64,000 nt of DNA from Nostoc sp. MG11 (GTDB taxonomy: Bacteria; Cyanobacteriota; Cyanobacteriia; Cyanobacteriales; Nostocaceae). The position numbers and the translations under genes were made by a program. Of this stretch, positions 35,826 to 44,613 are shown piece after piece. Positions within the stretch are counted from its first letter, which is position 1, and each line of letters starts with the position of its first letter. The DNA is taken from positions 1 to 64,000 of the forward strand of contig NZ_JACXXN010000031.1 in the NCBI RefSeq assembly GCF_014904695.1, read 5' to 3'. Under the pieces are notes generated by a model. The model worked only from the letters and a program-made list of their open reading frames with translations, had not been told where the DNA came from and did not search any database.

Positions 35826-36521
35826 TTATTGAGCGGAATTGTTTGTACTATTAGCGCCAGTTTTCTCTGAATTGCTACCGGGTATTGCATCAGTCTGATT
35901 TGATTTATCTTGAGCAGGAGTAGAGATGCTAGTATTATTGTTTTTCTCTTGAGTGGAAGTACTATTACTCTGGTTTTCAGACTGTTTAGGAGCTTCAGGT
36001 ATTGAAGGCGCTGGTTGCTGATTAACTTGTGTTGGCGCAGGATTAGGAATTGAAATGTTGATGTCTTGCTGAGGAGGTGCTGCTGGAGCTTGAGGTGCTG
36101 GCGCTTGCTGTTGTGGAACTGGAACAAGGACATCCCTAGTTTTTTCGATGATAGTGGTTTCTTTTTCAGGAGGTTGTTTGGCTTCTGGTTTTTGAGGAAC
36201 CACTATTGGAGATGTAACTGGGACTGAGGTGTCGTTACGTTGATTTAGAAAGAAAAGAACACCACCAACCAAACCCACTAGCGAAGCCAGAAGTAATCCA
36301 ACTAGCAAACCACTAGCAGCGTTACTGTTATCACGAGCCGCTAAATTTTCCTGAGCGTCAACATAACCATTTCTGTAGGAATTAGAGCTAGACCCCACAG
36401 GAACATTGTTAACAGTTTCTTCTGTTTTTTTCACGTTAGTGTGAATATTTCCGTTAGCGTCTTTATATGAATCCTGTTGAACTTCGCGGTTATAGCTTTG
36501 GTAATCGTTTTTGTTAGTCAT
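35826..36521 (-). CDS. Single-pass membrane protein with Pro/Gln/Asn-rich tail
   Basis: This 231-residue protein has a polar N-terminus (about 1-65, NREVQQDSYKDANGNIHTNV), one transmembrane helix (SGLLVGLLLASLVGLVGGVL, about 69-88) and a long low-complexity outer region rich in Pro, Gln, Asn, Ser and Thr (QQQAPAPQAPAAPPQQ, then SNSTSTQEKNNNTSIST). It resembles cell-wall-spanning or disordered linker proteins; I cannot name a family. It is monocistronic with its own terminator, transcribed toward the GGMQAAIGN operon but separated from it by a repeat element. Confidence 0.7.
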   Translation of the reverse strand: MTNKNDYQSYNREVQQDSYKDANGNIHTNVKKTEETVNNVPVGSSSNSYRNGYVDAQENLAARDNSNAASGLLVGLLLASLVGLVGGVLFFLNQRNDTSVPVTSPIVVPQKPEAKQPPEKETTIIEKTRDVLVPVPQQQAPAPQAPAAPPQQDINISIPNPAPTQVNQQPAPSIPEAPKQSENQSNSTSTQEKNNNTSISTPAQDKSNQTDAIPGSNSEKTGANSTNNSAQ

Positions 36522-36967
36522 GGTGTTAATAAAGTAAGTAAAAAATTGAAAATTCTAAACGTTTTAGCTTTCTTAGAAAAAACTCTGAGCTATCTTGTAG
36601 TGTTAGTTTTGCTACTTGTGCTTGAATTTTTTATAGAATAACTTCAAAAATTATCTAAACCACTCTGTCTCTAGAGTGGATTTATACATCTATCTAAAGA
36701 TATAATGTCAAGAAATAAATTTACTGAATTTTCATCATTTAATGTTAAGGTTTACTGAATATTTATAGGCAAAACAATAAATAAAATATATACACATGCC
36801 TAAATAGATATAGGCAAAAAGAAATAGTGCAACTTCAGTATTCCTGATATTTTTATTCACCAACTTGATTGCAACAAAGTGAAGATTAAAAAGGTAAAAC
36901 GACATCAAGGTTATTTCAGTGGCACACTAGTTTTACACTCAGCAAATACTTTCTTCATCCCTAACTT
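36522..36967. other. Divergent promoter region
   Basis: These 446 bases lie between the minus-strand membrane protein and the plus-strand oxidoreductase gene. The sequence is strongly AT-rich from 36590 to 36850 and has no repeat element. Both promoters must lie here, but I cannot place them with confidence. The final 100 bases are less AT-rich and could be leader sequence. Confidence 0.4.
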
Positions 36968-39193
36968 ATGTTGCCTAAACCCAAAAAGCGTTGGACACCT
37001 TCAAACTGGGCAAGTTGGAAGCCCTTCGGCATTGGCGAGCAGTACCCTAACAATTACTGGGAAGTCTTTCGAGCCATTTGGCTATCTCGTGACCAGTTGC
37101 CTTATGCGTGGAACATCCTGGACAAAGGTGTTTGTGATGGTTGCGCTCTCGGAACAACCGGAATGAAAGATTGGACATTAGATGGCATCCATCTCTGCAA
37201 TGTCCGGCTGCGGTTGTTGCGGATGAATACTATGCCAGCTTTTGACTCTGCACTGCTAGAAGATGTTTCTCAGTTACAAAAGCAAAAAAGCGCCCAATTA
37301 CGAGACTTAGGACGGCTTCCCTACCCGATGATGCGTCAACGTGGGGAAAAAGGCTTTCGCCGCGTTAGCTGGGATGAGGCGCTAGAAGTAATTGCTAGTC
37401 GCATCCGCGCTATCACACCAAACCGCATCAGTTTCTACGTTACCAGTCGCGGCACTGTTAACGAAACTTACTACGCCACTCAAAAAGCTGTGCGGGCAAT
37501 GGGAAGTAATAATATTGATAACGCCGCCCGTATCTGCCATTCTCCCAGTACAGCGGGGCTAAAAGCTGCTCTCGGTGCGGCGGCTACCACCTGTTCTTAT
37601 AAAGACTGGATTGGTACTGATTTATTAGTTTTCATTGGCTCTAATGTTGCTAACAATCAGCCTGTCACAGTCAAGTATCTCCACTACGCCAAGAAAGCTG
37701 GCACCAAAATTGTGGTAATTAATACTTACCGCGAGCCAGGTATGGAACGCTACTGGGTTCCTTCGATTCCAGAAAGTGCCCTTTTCGGTACTAAGTTTGC
37801 CGAAGACTTCTTTTTGGTGAACATGGGCGGGGATATAGCATTTTTAAATGGCACAATTAAGCATATATTCGCCAACGGTTGGGTAGACCAGTCATTTATT
37901 GACTTACACACAGCTGGGTTTGCAGAACTCAAAGCTTCATTAGAAAGCCAATCTTGGGAAGAGTTAGAGCGGCTTTCGGGAGCATCCCGCGATGAAATGT
38001 ATGCTTTTGCCAAAATGGTTGGGGACGCCAACAAAGCTGTATTTGTTTGGAGTATGGGCATTACTCAGCATGAATGTGGTGAAGATAATGTGCGGAGTAT
38101 TATCAATCTTGCTCTGACTAAAGGTTTTGTCGGTCGGGAAGGCTGTGGTTTGATGCCGATTCGTGGTCATTCTGGGGTGCAGGGTGGTGCAGAGATGGGA
38201 TGTTACGCCACTGTTTTTCCTGGTGGTAAGTCCATCACTCCAGAGAATGCTGCACACTTAAGTCAGCGTTGGGGTTTTGAAGTGCCAGCAAGTAAAGGTT
38301 TAATAGCTCCAGAAATGATTGATGCAGCACATCGGGGAAAATTAGATATGTTGTTCTCCGTCGGGGGGAATTTTTTAGAAGTGTTACCAGAACCCGATTA
38401 TGTAGAAGGTGCGCTAAAACAAATACCGCTACGAGTGCATATGGATATTGTTCTCTCCAGTCAGATGTTAGTGGAACCAGCTGACACGGTGGTACTTTTA
38501 CCTGCCACTACTCGCTACGAGATACCTGGGGGAGTGACGGAAACTAACACCGAACGCCGAGTAATTTTTAGCCCAGAAATTTCGGGGCCACGCATTGGGG
38601 AAGCGCGTCCAGAATGGGAGGTGTTTATAGAGTTGGCAAGGCGGGTGCGACCAGATTTGGCAGACAAGCTGACTTTTGCTGATACTGCTGCAATACGCCA
38701 AGAGATTGCTCAAATTGTCCCACAATACGCTGGTATTCAACACTTGCAGCAGGCGGGAGATCAATTTCAGTATGGTGGCTCACATTTGTGCTTTGGTTGG
38801 AATTTTCCCACACCAGATGGAAAGGCGCACTTTGGGATATTATTGCCACCACAAATTGAATTACCAGAAGGCTGTTTTTTAGTAGCAACGCGCCGGGGTA
38901 AGCAGTTTAATAGTATGGTGCAAGAACGCAAAGATGCAATAACTGGGGCAGTGCGCGAGGCGGTGTTAATAAATGCAGAAGATGCGGTAAAGTTGGGATT
39001 AAAAGATGGCGATCGCATCATTCTCAAAAATGATTTAGGCGAGTTGCATGGGCAAGTTTACATCGCACCGATTCAATCAGGCAACTTGCAAGTACATTGG
39101 CCAGAAGGGAATGTGCTATTAGATAAAAGTAAGCGATCTTTGGAAGGAGTTCCCGATTATAACGCAGTAGTACGCTTGGAAAAACAAACTTAA
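36968..39193 (+). CDS. FdhF/YdeP-family molybdopterin oxidoreductase
   Basis: This 741-residue protein belongs to the YdeP/FdhF-like branch of molybdopterin oxidoreductases. Seen are KPFGIGEQYPNNYWEVFRAI at 18-37, KGVCDGCALGTTGMKDW near 53-69 (Cys pair typical of the branch), GFRRVSWDEALEVIASRI near 127, the cofactor-side NAARICHSPSTAGLKAALG near 185 with a candidate Mo-ligand Cys, and MPIRGHSGVQGGAEMG near 397. The C-terminal MopB domain includes RKDAITGAVREAVLIN and GDRIILKNDLGELHG. The substrate is uncertain; formate is suggested only by family name and by the nearby fdhD. ATG start, full length. Confidence 0.88.
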   Translation: MLPKPKKRWTPSNWASWKPFGIGEQYPNNYWEVFRAIWLSRDQLPYAWNILDKGVCDGCALGTTGMKDWTLDGIHLCNVRLRLLRMNTMPAFDSALLEDVSQLQKQKSAQLRDLGRLPYPMMRQRGEKGFRRVSWDEALEVIASRIRAITPNRISFYVTSRGTVNETYYATQKAVRAMGSNNIDNAARICHSPSTAGLKAALGAAATTCSYKDWIGTDLLVFIGSNVANNQPVTVKYLHYAKKAGTKIVVINTYREPGMERYWVPSIPESALFGTKFAEDFFLVNMGGDIAFLNGTIKHIFANGWVDQSFIDLHTAGFAELKASLESQSWEELERLSGASRDEMYAFAKMVGDANKAVFVWSMGITQHECGEDNVRSIINLALTKGFVGREGCGLMPIRGHSGVQGGAEMGCYATVFPGGKSITPENAAHLSQRWGFEVPASKGLIAPEMIDAAHRGKLDMLFSVGGNFLEVLPEPDYVEGALKQIPLRVHMDIVLSSQMLVEPADTVVLLPATTRYEIPGGVTETNTERRVIFSPEISGPRIGEARPEWEVFIELARRVRPDLADKLTFADTAAIRQEIAQIVPQYAGIQHLQQAGDQFQYGGSHLCFGWNFPTPDGKAHFGILLPPQIELPEGCFLVATRRGKQFNSMVQERKDAITGAVREAVLINAEDAVKLGLKDGDRIILKNDLGELHGQVYIAPIQSGNLQVHWPEGNVLLDKSKRSLEGVPDYNAVVRLEKQT

Positions 39194-39249
39194 TATTACC
39201 GCTTTCTCACTGCTACGCTCAACTTAATATCACCCCAAAACTTGCAGCC

Positions 39250-39918
39250 ATGTCTGTTGCCAAAGATTTTGAACCACCAAAAGATGTAATATTTCCACCA
39301 GGGGATTTAGAAAGTAACGAACCACCATTGGAAACATACCTACATTTGCAGCAAATGCTGCTATTGATAAAATGCCTTGATTGGTGGTGGCGAGACCATA
39401 ACAACTTTTTTGCTGCCGGGAATCTTAGCATTTATTACAGTCCACGCCAACGTAAATCCGAAGACTTTCGCGGCCCAGATTTCTTTGTCGTGTTGGATAC
39501 TGAACGCAGACCCCGTGATAGTTGGGTTGTTTGGGAAGAATACGGTAAATATCCGAATTTGATTATAGAACTGCTTTCAAATTCAACCGCAGCGACAGAC
39601 AAAGGCTTAAAAAAACAAATTTACCAAGATATCTTTCGCACTCCTGAATATTTCTGGTTTGACCCCAAGAATCTAGAATTTGCTGGGTTTATCTTATTAG
39701 GTGGTACTTATCAACCTATAGAACCTAACCCACAAGGATTATTGTGGAGTCAGCAGCTAAGTTTGTACTTAGGCGTTCATGAAAATCAATTGCGCTATTT
39801 CACCGCAGAAGGACAGCTAATTCCTACACCTGAAGAATTCGCTGAACAAGCAACACAACGTGCTGAACGCCTAGCAGCAAAATTGCGAGAATTAAATATT
39901 GACCCAGAAAATTTATAA
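39250..39918 (+). CDS. Uma2 family (DUF820) protein
   Basis: This 222-residue protein has a Uma2 restriction-endonuclease-like fold: YYSPRQRKSEDFRGPDFFVV (about 72-91, active-site Asp), WVVWEEYGKYPNLIIELLSN (about 102-121, Glu) and KKQIYQDIFRTPEYFWFDP (about 131-149). The C-terminal coiled segment (QATQRAERLAAKLRELNID) is usual. These proteins are very numerous in filamentous cyanobacteria and their role is not settled. It lies between the oxidoreductase and fdhD genes in the same direction, with spacers of 56 and 87 bases, and may simply be co-transcribed. Confidence 0.9.
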   Translation: MSVAKDFEPPKDVIFPPGDLESNEPPLETYLHLQQMLLLIKCLDWWWRDHNNFFAAGNLSIYYSPRQRKSEDFRGPDFFVVLDTERRPRDSWVVWEEYGKYPNLIIELLSNSTAATDKGLKKQIYQDIFRTPEYFWFDPKNLEFAGFILLGGTYQPIEPNPQGLLWSQQLSLYLGVHENQLRYFTAEGQLIPTPEEFAEQATQRAERLAAKLRELNIDPENL

Positions 39919-40005
39919 AAGTTGATGATGTCTAGAATTTGAAAGTAGGCGATCGCTTTCAGGAGTTTGTGATTAAAATGCTGATGTATACCTGGAAAAA
40001 GCTAA

Positions 40006-40845
40006 ATGACTAAGCCTCCAGGAAGTAAGACTAAAGCTACAGTCTGGGTGGTAGAAAAAGGACAGGCACGACCTCGTTTAGACCATCTCACCACCGAAGA
40101 ACCCCTAGAGATTCGCCTTCTCCCTCTTCAAAAAACGGTAGCTGTCACCATGCGGACACCGGGGGCAGATTTTGAACTGGCTGCTGGTTTTCTCTACAGT
40201 GAGGGTGTGATTAACTCTAGAAAAGATATCCAACGCATGAGCTACTGTGTGGATGACTCAGTTGATGGTGAGCAGCGGTACAACATCGTGAATGTGGAAC
40301 TCAGAGATGGCTTAATTCCAGATTTACAACCCTTAGAGCGTCACTTTTACACTTCCAGCGCTTGCGGAGTTTGCGGTAAAGCTAGCCTTGAGGCTTTACG
40401 TATGCGGGGTTGTCCAGTGATTCCCGCAGGTTTAAAGGTTATGCCGGAAATTATTTACAGCCTACCGGACAAACTCCGCGCTGCTCAAGGTATTTTCACT
40501 GCTACAGGGGGTTTACACGCTGCGGCTACCTTTGATGCTCAAGGACAACTGTTAAACTTGCGGGAGGATGTTGGGCGTCACAATGCTTTGGATAAATTGA
40601 TTGGTTTGGCATTGCTCAGTGACGAATTGCCTCTAAATAATCATATTGTTATGGTTAGCGGACGCTCTAGTTTTGAGATTTTGCAAAAGTCTACAACTGC
40701 TGGAGTTCCGATTGTCTGTTCTGTTTCTGCTCCCAGCAGTTTGGCGGTGTCTGTAGCTAAAGAATTCGGAATTACCTTAATTGGATTTCTGCGCGGAGAA
40801 CGGTTTAATGTTTACACTGGTTGGGATAGGATAAATGCTGCTTAA
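40006..40845 (+). CDS. fdhD: FdhD, sulfurtransferase for formate dehydrogenase-type enzymes
   Basis: This 279-residue protein matches FdhD: EEPLEIRLLPLQKTVAVTMR near 31-50, FELAAGFLYSEGVI near 56-69, the catalytic loop TSSACGVCGKASLEAL with Cys120 and Cys123, GLHAAATFDAQGQLLNLRED and VGRHNALDKLIG near 190, and the C-terminal SGRSSFEILQKSTTAG. FdhD carries sulfur from a cysteine desulfurase to the molybdenum cofactor of formate dehydrogenase-type enzymes. Its presence just downstream supports that the oxidoreductase at 36968 is the client. ATG start, normal length. Confidence 0.95.
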   Translation: MTKPPGSKTKATVWVVEKGQARPRLDHLTTEEPLEIRLLPLQKTVAVTMRTPGADFELAAGFLYSEGVINSRKDIQRMSYCVDDSVDGEQRYNIVNVELRDGLIPDLQPLERHFYTSSACGVCGKASLEALRMRGCPVIPAGLKVMPEIIYSLPDKLRAAQGIFTATGGLHAAATFDAQGQLLNLREDVGRHNALDKLIGLALLSDELPLNNHIVMVSGRSSFEILQKSTTAGVPIVCSVSAPSSLAVSVAKEFGITLIGFLRGERFNVYTGWDRINAA

Positions 40846-40887
40846 AGAAACATAGGTAAAAGTAAATCTGAGAAACAGGTAATTAAT

Positions 40888-41424
40888 ATGACAGATTTTC
40901 AAATCAAGGGAATCAACCATATTGCTTTGGTATGTAAAGACATGGCACAAACTATAAATTTTTATACCAATATATTGGGCTTGAAGTTGATCAAAACTAT
41001 TACTTTACCAGATGGTGGACAGCATTTCTTTTTTGACATTGGTAATGGGGATGCTTTGGCTTTTTTCTGGTTCCCCTCAGCACCGCAAGCTGCACCTGGT
41101 ATTGCGTCTGTGGGACTTGATGCCTTTCAAACTGGTAATGCAACCACCGCACATGGTTCATTAAATCATTTGGCGTTTAACGTTCCACTGGAAAAAGTTG
41201 AGGAGTATAGAGAAAAACTTATTGCTAAAGGTGTACAAACGACTCCTGTTTTACACCATGCAGATGTTCCCTCTGGCTATTCTCCAGAAGTTGACGAAAA
41301 TACATTTATTTCCTCAATCTATTTCTTTGATCCTAATGGTATTTTGTTAGAGTTTGCTGCAAATGTGCGCTCTTTGGGTGATCCTGTGCGGGATCTGCAA
41401 CATCAACCAGCTACAGCAAAGTAG
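40888..41424 (+). CDS. VOC (glyoxalase/dioxygenase superfamily) protein
   Basis: This 178-residue protein has two VOC half-barrels: GINHIALVCKDMAQTINFYT at about 8-27 with NILGLKLIKTI, and HGSLNHLAFNVPLEKVEEY near 92 with the closing ISSIYFFDPNGILLEFAANV near 140. The metal ligands usual in the superfamily (His10, His96 and Glu154, by position) appear present. Similar proteins are glyoxalase I-like enzymes, dioxygenases or resistance proteins; the substrate is not evident. It starts 42 bases after fdhD and may be in the same transcript. Confidence 0.85.
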   Translation: MTDFQIKGINHIALVCKDMAQTINFYTNILGLKLIKTITLPDGGQHFFFDIGNGDALAFFWFPSAPQAAPGIASVGLDAFQTGNATTAHGSLNHLAFNVPLEKVEEYREKLIAKGVQTTPVLHHADVPSGYSPEVDENTFISSIYFFDPNGILLEFAANVRSLGDPVRDLQHQPATAK

Positions 41425-41433
41425 CTAAGAAGA

Positions 41434-41744
41434 AGCGTTGCATACTTAAGGGATGATTGATTTCACGCAGAGGCGCAGCGAAAAGTTCTGTAGGCGGAGA
41501 GAAGTCTGAGCGCCGGCGTCCGGCGATGGTCTTTATCACTGCCCTTGGGCGCAAGGCTTTGCGCCTCTGCCTTGTGTCCAAAGGACACAAGGCAACCGTT
41601 CTGAAAGAACGGTTGGGCAGTAAGACCCGCATAGCGATCAAAACTTCGGAGTTTCCCAACCTAGGAAACTTTTCAAGACAGAAGCGTAGAGAGGATGAGG
41701 AGTTTTAAATTTCAATACCTCAATTTCATCTCTTGTGTAACGCC
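41434..41744. repeat. Repeat element, AGGCGTTGCAC-end family, copy 2
   Basis: The left end AGCGTTGCATACTTAAGGG and right end (inverted) AGGCGTTACACAAGAGATG bound a 311-bp element. Inside the ends come CACGCAGAGGCGCAGCGAAA and, inverted, CTCCTCATCCTCTCTACGC, matching the copy at 14613-14922. The middle holds stacked GC-rich palindromes, including a cloverleaf-like arrangement at 41538-41621. It lies between two VOC genes. Confidence 0.75.
41538..41621. other. Cloverleaf-like set of nested palindromes
   Basis: An outer 7-bp stem, ACTGCCC (41538-41544) with GGGCAGT (41615-41621), encloses three perfect hairpins. These are GGCGCAA/TTGCGCC (41548-41565), GCCTTGTGTCC/GGACACAAGGC (41569-41593, loop AAA) and AACCGTTCT/AGAACGGTT (41594-41614, loop GAA). 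The three fill the interval almost without spare bases. It is not a tRNA: loop sizes and conserved bases do not fit. Confidence 0.7.
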
Positions 41745-41795
41745 TGAAAAGATCTATCATGCTATTGTGGCGAGATATATGGAAAGGTGGTAAGT

Positions 41796-42173
41796 ATGGG
41801 TTTCCGATATACTGACGCGATCGCCACTATAGCAGTGATTAATTTTGAGAATTTAGTAAGTTTCTATACCAAGTTATTAGGGCAAGAACCAGTATCCCTA
41901 ATTCCGAATATTTATGCTGAGTTTCATCTAGCTAGTTTGCGATTAGGTATTTTTAAACCCAAAAAAATACACGAATCTGAATTTGGAGGTATTACCAAAA
42001 GTAAGATAAGTTTATGTTTAGAGGTGAGTAACTTGGAAGATGCGATCGCTCACCTGACAACTTTAGGCTATCCCCCACCAGGAAATATTTCTATTGCTTC
42101 CCACGGCAGAGAAATTTATGCTTATGACCCTGATGGTAATCGTCTAATCTTACATCAAGCCCAAAGTTATTAG
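41796..42173 (+). CDS. Single-domain VOC protein
   Basis: This 125-residue protein is one VOC unit: YTDAIATIAVINFENLVSFY, then TKLLGQEPVSLIPNIYAEF, VSNLEDAIAHLTTLG, and ISIASHGREIYAYDPDGNRL near the end. The first metal-ligand position holds no clear His, so it may bind rather than convert a ligand. ATG at 41796 is preferred over the in-frame GTG at 41787 because AAAGGTGG lies at a suitable distance upstream. The gene is followed by a heptamer repeat and the RbgA gene, probably without a promoter gap large enough for separate control. Confidence 0.85.
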   Translation: MGFRYTDAIATIAVINFENLVSFYTKLLGQEPVSLIPNIYAEFHLASLRLGIFKPKKIHESEFGGITKSKISLCLEVSNLEDAIAHLTTLGYPPPGNISIASHGREIYAYDPDGNRLILHQAQSY

Positions 42174-42182
42174 TCTTTACTA

Positions 42183-42217
42183 ATGACAAATGACAAATGA
42201 CAAATGACAAATGACAA
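42183..42217 (+). repeat. Five tandem ATGACAA heptamers up to the RbgA start codon
   Basis: Five exact ATGACAA units fill 42183-42217, and the next three bases, ATG at 42218, are both the start of a sixth unit and the start codon of the following gene. No Shine-Dalgarno sequence is possible in this leader. Short tandem heptamers are typical of heterocystous cyanobacteria. Confidence 0.92.
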
Positions 42218-43099
42218 ATGGCTATAACTCAAAACTATAAATTAAATCTGATTCAATGGTATCCAGGTCACATTGCTAAAGCTGAAAAGAACCTCAAAGA
42301 ACAGCTCAAACGGGTAGATGTGGTTTTAGAGGTACGAGACGCCCGGATTCCTTTGGCGACACACCATCCGCAAATAAGTGAGTGGGTGGGGAGTAAGGCG
42401 CGGGTATTGGTAATCAACCGGGTAGATATGATTCCGCCGCAAGTGCGATCGCTTTGGATAGATTGGTTCAAGCGTCAAGGAGAATTCGCCTATTTTACCA
42501 ACGCTCAACATGGTAAAGGTATAGCAGAAATAATGCAGGCAGCGCAAGCCGCTGGGGTAGCACTTAATCAAAGAAGATGCGATCGCGGCATGTTGCCGCG
42601 TCCAGTCCGCGCTGTGGTAATTGGTTTTCCCAATGTTGGTAAATCAGCTTTGATTAATCGTCTGTTAGGAAAACGGGTGGTGGAAAGTGCAGCCCGTCCT
42701 GGGGTAACTCGTCAACTGCGCTGGGTGCGAATATCCGAGCATTTGGAATTGCTAGATGCTCCTGGTGTTATTCCTGCAAGGATGGAAGACCAAGAAGCAG
42801 CTTTGAAATTAGCGATATGTGATGATATCGGTGAAGCATCTTACGATAATCAGTTAGTAGCAGCGGCATTAGTAGATTTACTGAACTATCTAGAAGCTGT
42901 AGCTACTGATTTATTACCGAAAAAACCATTACAGTCGCGTTACCAACTCGATTCTATATCCGACACTGGAGATGTCTATTTGCACGCCTTAGCAGAGCAT
43001 CGTTATAAAGGTGATGTAGAGCGAGCTGCAAGGCAACTTTTAACAGATTTTCGTAAAGGATTATTGGGTATACTTCCTTTAGAATTACCGCCGAATTGA
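42218..43099 (+). CDS. rbgA: Ribosome biogenesis GTPase RbgA/YlqF
   Basis: This 293-residue protein is a circularly permuted GTPase. It starts WYPGHIAKAEKNLKEQLKRV; the G4-type motif VLINR(V)D appears as RVLVINRVDM near 64 and comes before G1, GFPNVGKSALINRL near 137, then the G2/G3 region PGVTRQLRWVRI and LLDAPGVIPARM near 178. A C-terminal ANTAR-like helical domain (LHALAEHRYKGDVERAARQL) follows. It helps late assembly of the large ribosomal subunit in the cytoplasm. Its start codon is the end of a heptamer repeat array. Confidence 0.93.
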   Translation: MAITQNYKLNLIQWYPGHIAKAEKNLKEQLKRVDVVLEVRDARIPLATHHPQISEWVGSKARVLVINRVDMIPPQVRSLWIDWFKRQGEFAYFTNAQHGKGIAEIMQAAQAAGVALNQRRCDRGMLPRPVRAVVIGFPNVGKSALINRLLGKRVVESAARPGVTRQLRWVRISEHLELLDAPGVIPARMEDQEAALKLAICDDIGEASYDNQLVAAALVDLLNYLEAVATDLLPKKPLQSRYQLDSISDTGDVYLHALAEHRYKGDVERAARQLLTDFRKGLLGILPLELPPN

Positions 43100-43125
43100 G
43101 AAGTGGGGCAGAAAATCAAAAATTG

Positions 43126-44613
43126 TTAATTTCTCCTTTTTAATTGGGCTGCCCGCACACTCAAAATCAGCATAGTTCCAGCTGTAAATAATATTCCTAA
43201 TAACATATTTTTAAAGCTCAGATGCTTGCCGCTTTCACTTACTAGAATACCTTCCAACATCACAGAAGGTATTAAAATCCCGCCATAAACTAATAACTTA
43301 GAAAACATCAACTTTGCTTTCGCTATTAGAATTATTATGGCTAAGCCTACTCCTAGAGGTATAAAAGTTAGTGCATAGTAAAAAACTTTCTGCTTTTTAG
43401 GAATTAAATCCAGTAAGTTAAAAGAGTAATAATTCTGTAAATTATCTACATAAACTTGAATAGTCGCTCTGACATAAGTAATGACTATGTGATGAGGGTT
43501 AGTGTCTACAAAAACATTAGGTATATTCAGTTGTAACTCTGACCCATTTTCTCCAGTAATTGGCGTTCGTATTCGAAAATCTAGGTTGTTCCCGTGCTGT
43601 GCCAGTGTCCAATTACGACGCTGAGAATTACCAGAGACCGAGACAATACGAGCAGGGCCTAACTGGTCTTTATTGGCAGTAGCAACGGTAGTGCTGAGCG
43701 TAAATTCAGATGTTTTACTGATTCTTTTGCTGAGAGAGGTAACAGGAGTAGCTGTTTGTAGCCAGTGACTAGAACTTAGAAAAGCCCCTTTACCTTCCTG
43801 AATATCTGAAGGCTGTCCTTGCCACAATAGTTCTGGCAGTTGTCCAGTCTGTTCTTTATAGCAACATTTACCATTTAATCGATAAGAAGCTAACAAAGAA
43901 GTACCAAGTTTATCAAAGTAACTTGAGTCAGCTAACCCTTGTGATACTTCATTTCTTGATATAGCTCTGTCAGTCATATAAACTTCAGATACATATCCTT
44001 GCCAAGGTTTATCTCCTGTGCGCTCGTTGCCAATTGTTAGCGGATAATTGACATCCCAATTACTCAAATGTGTCGTACTCTGCCAAAACAGCGAAATCAA
44101 AAATACCAGAAATATATATCCTAAAAAACAGGCTAATATTTGTTTGTTGGAACGGCTAGACTGACTATTTTCTATATGCGCTACTGTGTTAACAAAACTC
44201 TGATGATTCCATAGATAAAAGCAAATAAAACCTAACAGCCCACCAATTCCATTATTTATAATATCCGCTGGAGTTGGCGTTCTAGAAGGTAGGAATACTT
44301 GCAAGAACTCAACTGTTAGTGATAAGCCAACGCTCACCAAGGTAGCTATGAAAACTTGTACAACTATTTTCAACCTGAGTCTCTGCAAAAGGCTGGTGAG
44401 ACTGAAACCTATAGGTATAAATAGCAAAATATTATTTACTTGGTCTTGAAAATAACTGGTATTGTTAAAACTGGCAAAAAGTTTTCTCAGGGAAAAACTA
44501 TCTGGAATTGAAAAATTAAAGGGATAAAGTGTAGCGAATAGTACTAATATTATGCTGATAATAAAAATCCGCAAATGAAAAGAGACTTTATGGAATTTTT
44601 GGCGTTTATTCAT
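43126..44613 (-). CDS. VanZ-LamG membrane protein
   Basis: This 495-residue protein has a VanZ-like region at about 12-140: LRIFIISIILVLFATLYPFN, then NNILLFIPIGFSLTSLL and VEFLQVFLPSRTPTPADIIN followed by NGIGGLLG, with four to five membrane helices. After another helix (ILACFLGYIFLVFLISLF), residues about 190-395 form an extracytoplasmic LamG/concanavalin-like domain (WQGYVSEVYMTDRAISRNEV, TPHHIVITYV-like strands). Three C-terminal helices close the protein. Such fusions are probably carbohydrate-binding envelope proteins; the substrate is unknown. It is convergent with the RbgA gene, 26 bases apart. Confidence 0.85.
   Translation of the reverse strand: MNKRQKFHKVSFHLRIFIISIILVLFATLYPFNFSIPDSFSLRKLFASFNNTSYFQDQVNNILLFIPIGFSLTSLLQRLRLKIVVQVFIATLVSVGLSLTVEFLQVFLPSRTPTPADIINNGIGGLLGFICFYLWNHQSFVNTVAHIENSQSSRSNKQILACFLGYIFLVFLISLFWQSTTHLSNWDVNYPLTIGNERTGDKPWQGYVSEVYMTDRAISRNEVSQGLADSSYFDKLGTSLLASYRLNGKCCYKEQTGQLPELLWQGQPSDIQEGKGAFLSSSHWLQTATPVTSLSKRISKTSEFTLSTTVATANKDQLGPARIVSVSGNSQRRNWTLAQHGNNLDFRIRTPITGENGSELQLNIPNVFVDTNPHHIVITYVRATIQVYVDNLQNYYSFNLLDLIPKKQKVFYYALTFIPLGVGLAIIILIAKAKLMFSKLLVYGGILIPSVMLEGILVSESGKHLSFKNMLLGILFTAGTMLILSVRAAQLKRRN

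Noticed and set aside
41538-41621. Cloverleaf considered as a tRNA gene
   Set aside because: Loop sizes of three to four bases and lack of T-loop and D-loop consensus exclude a tRNA.
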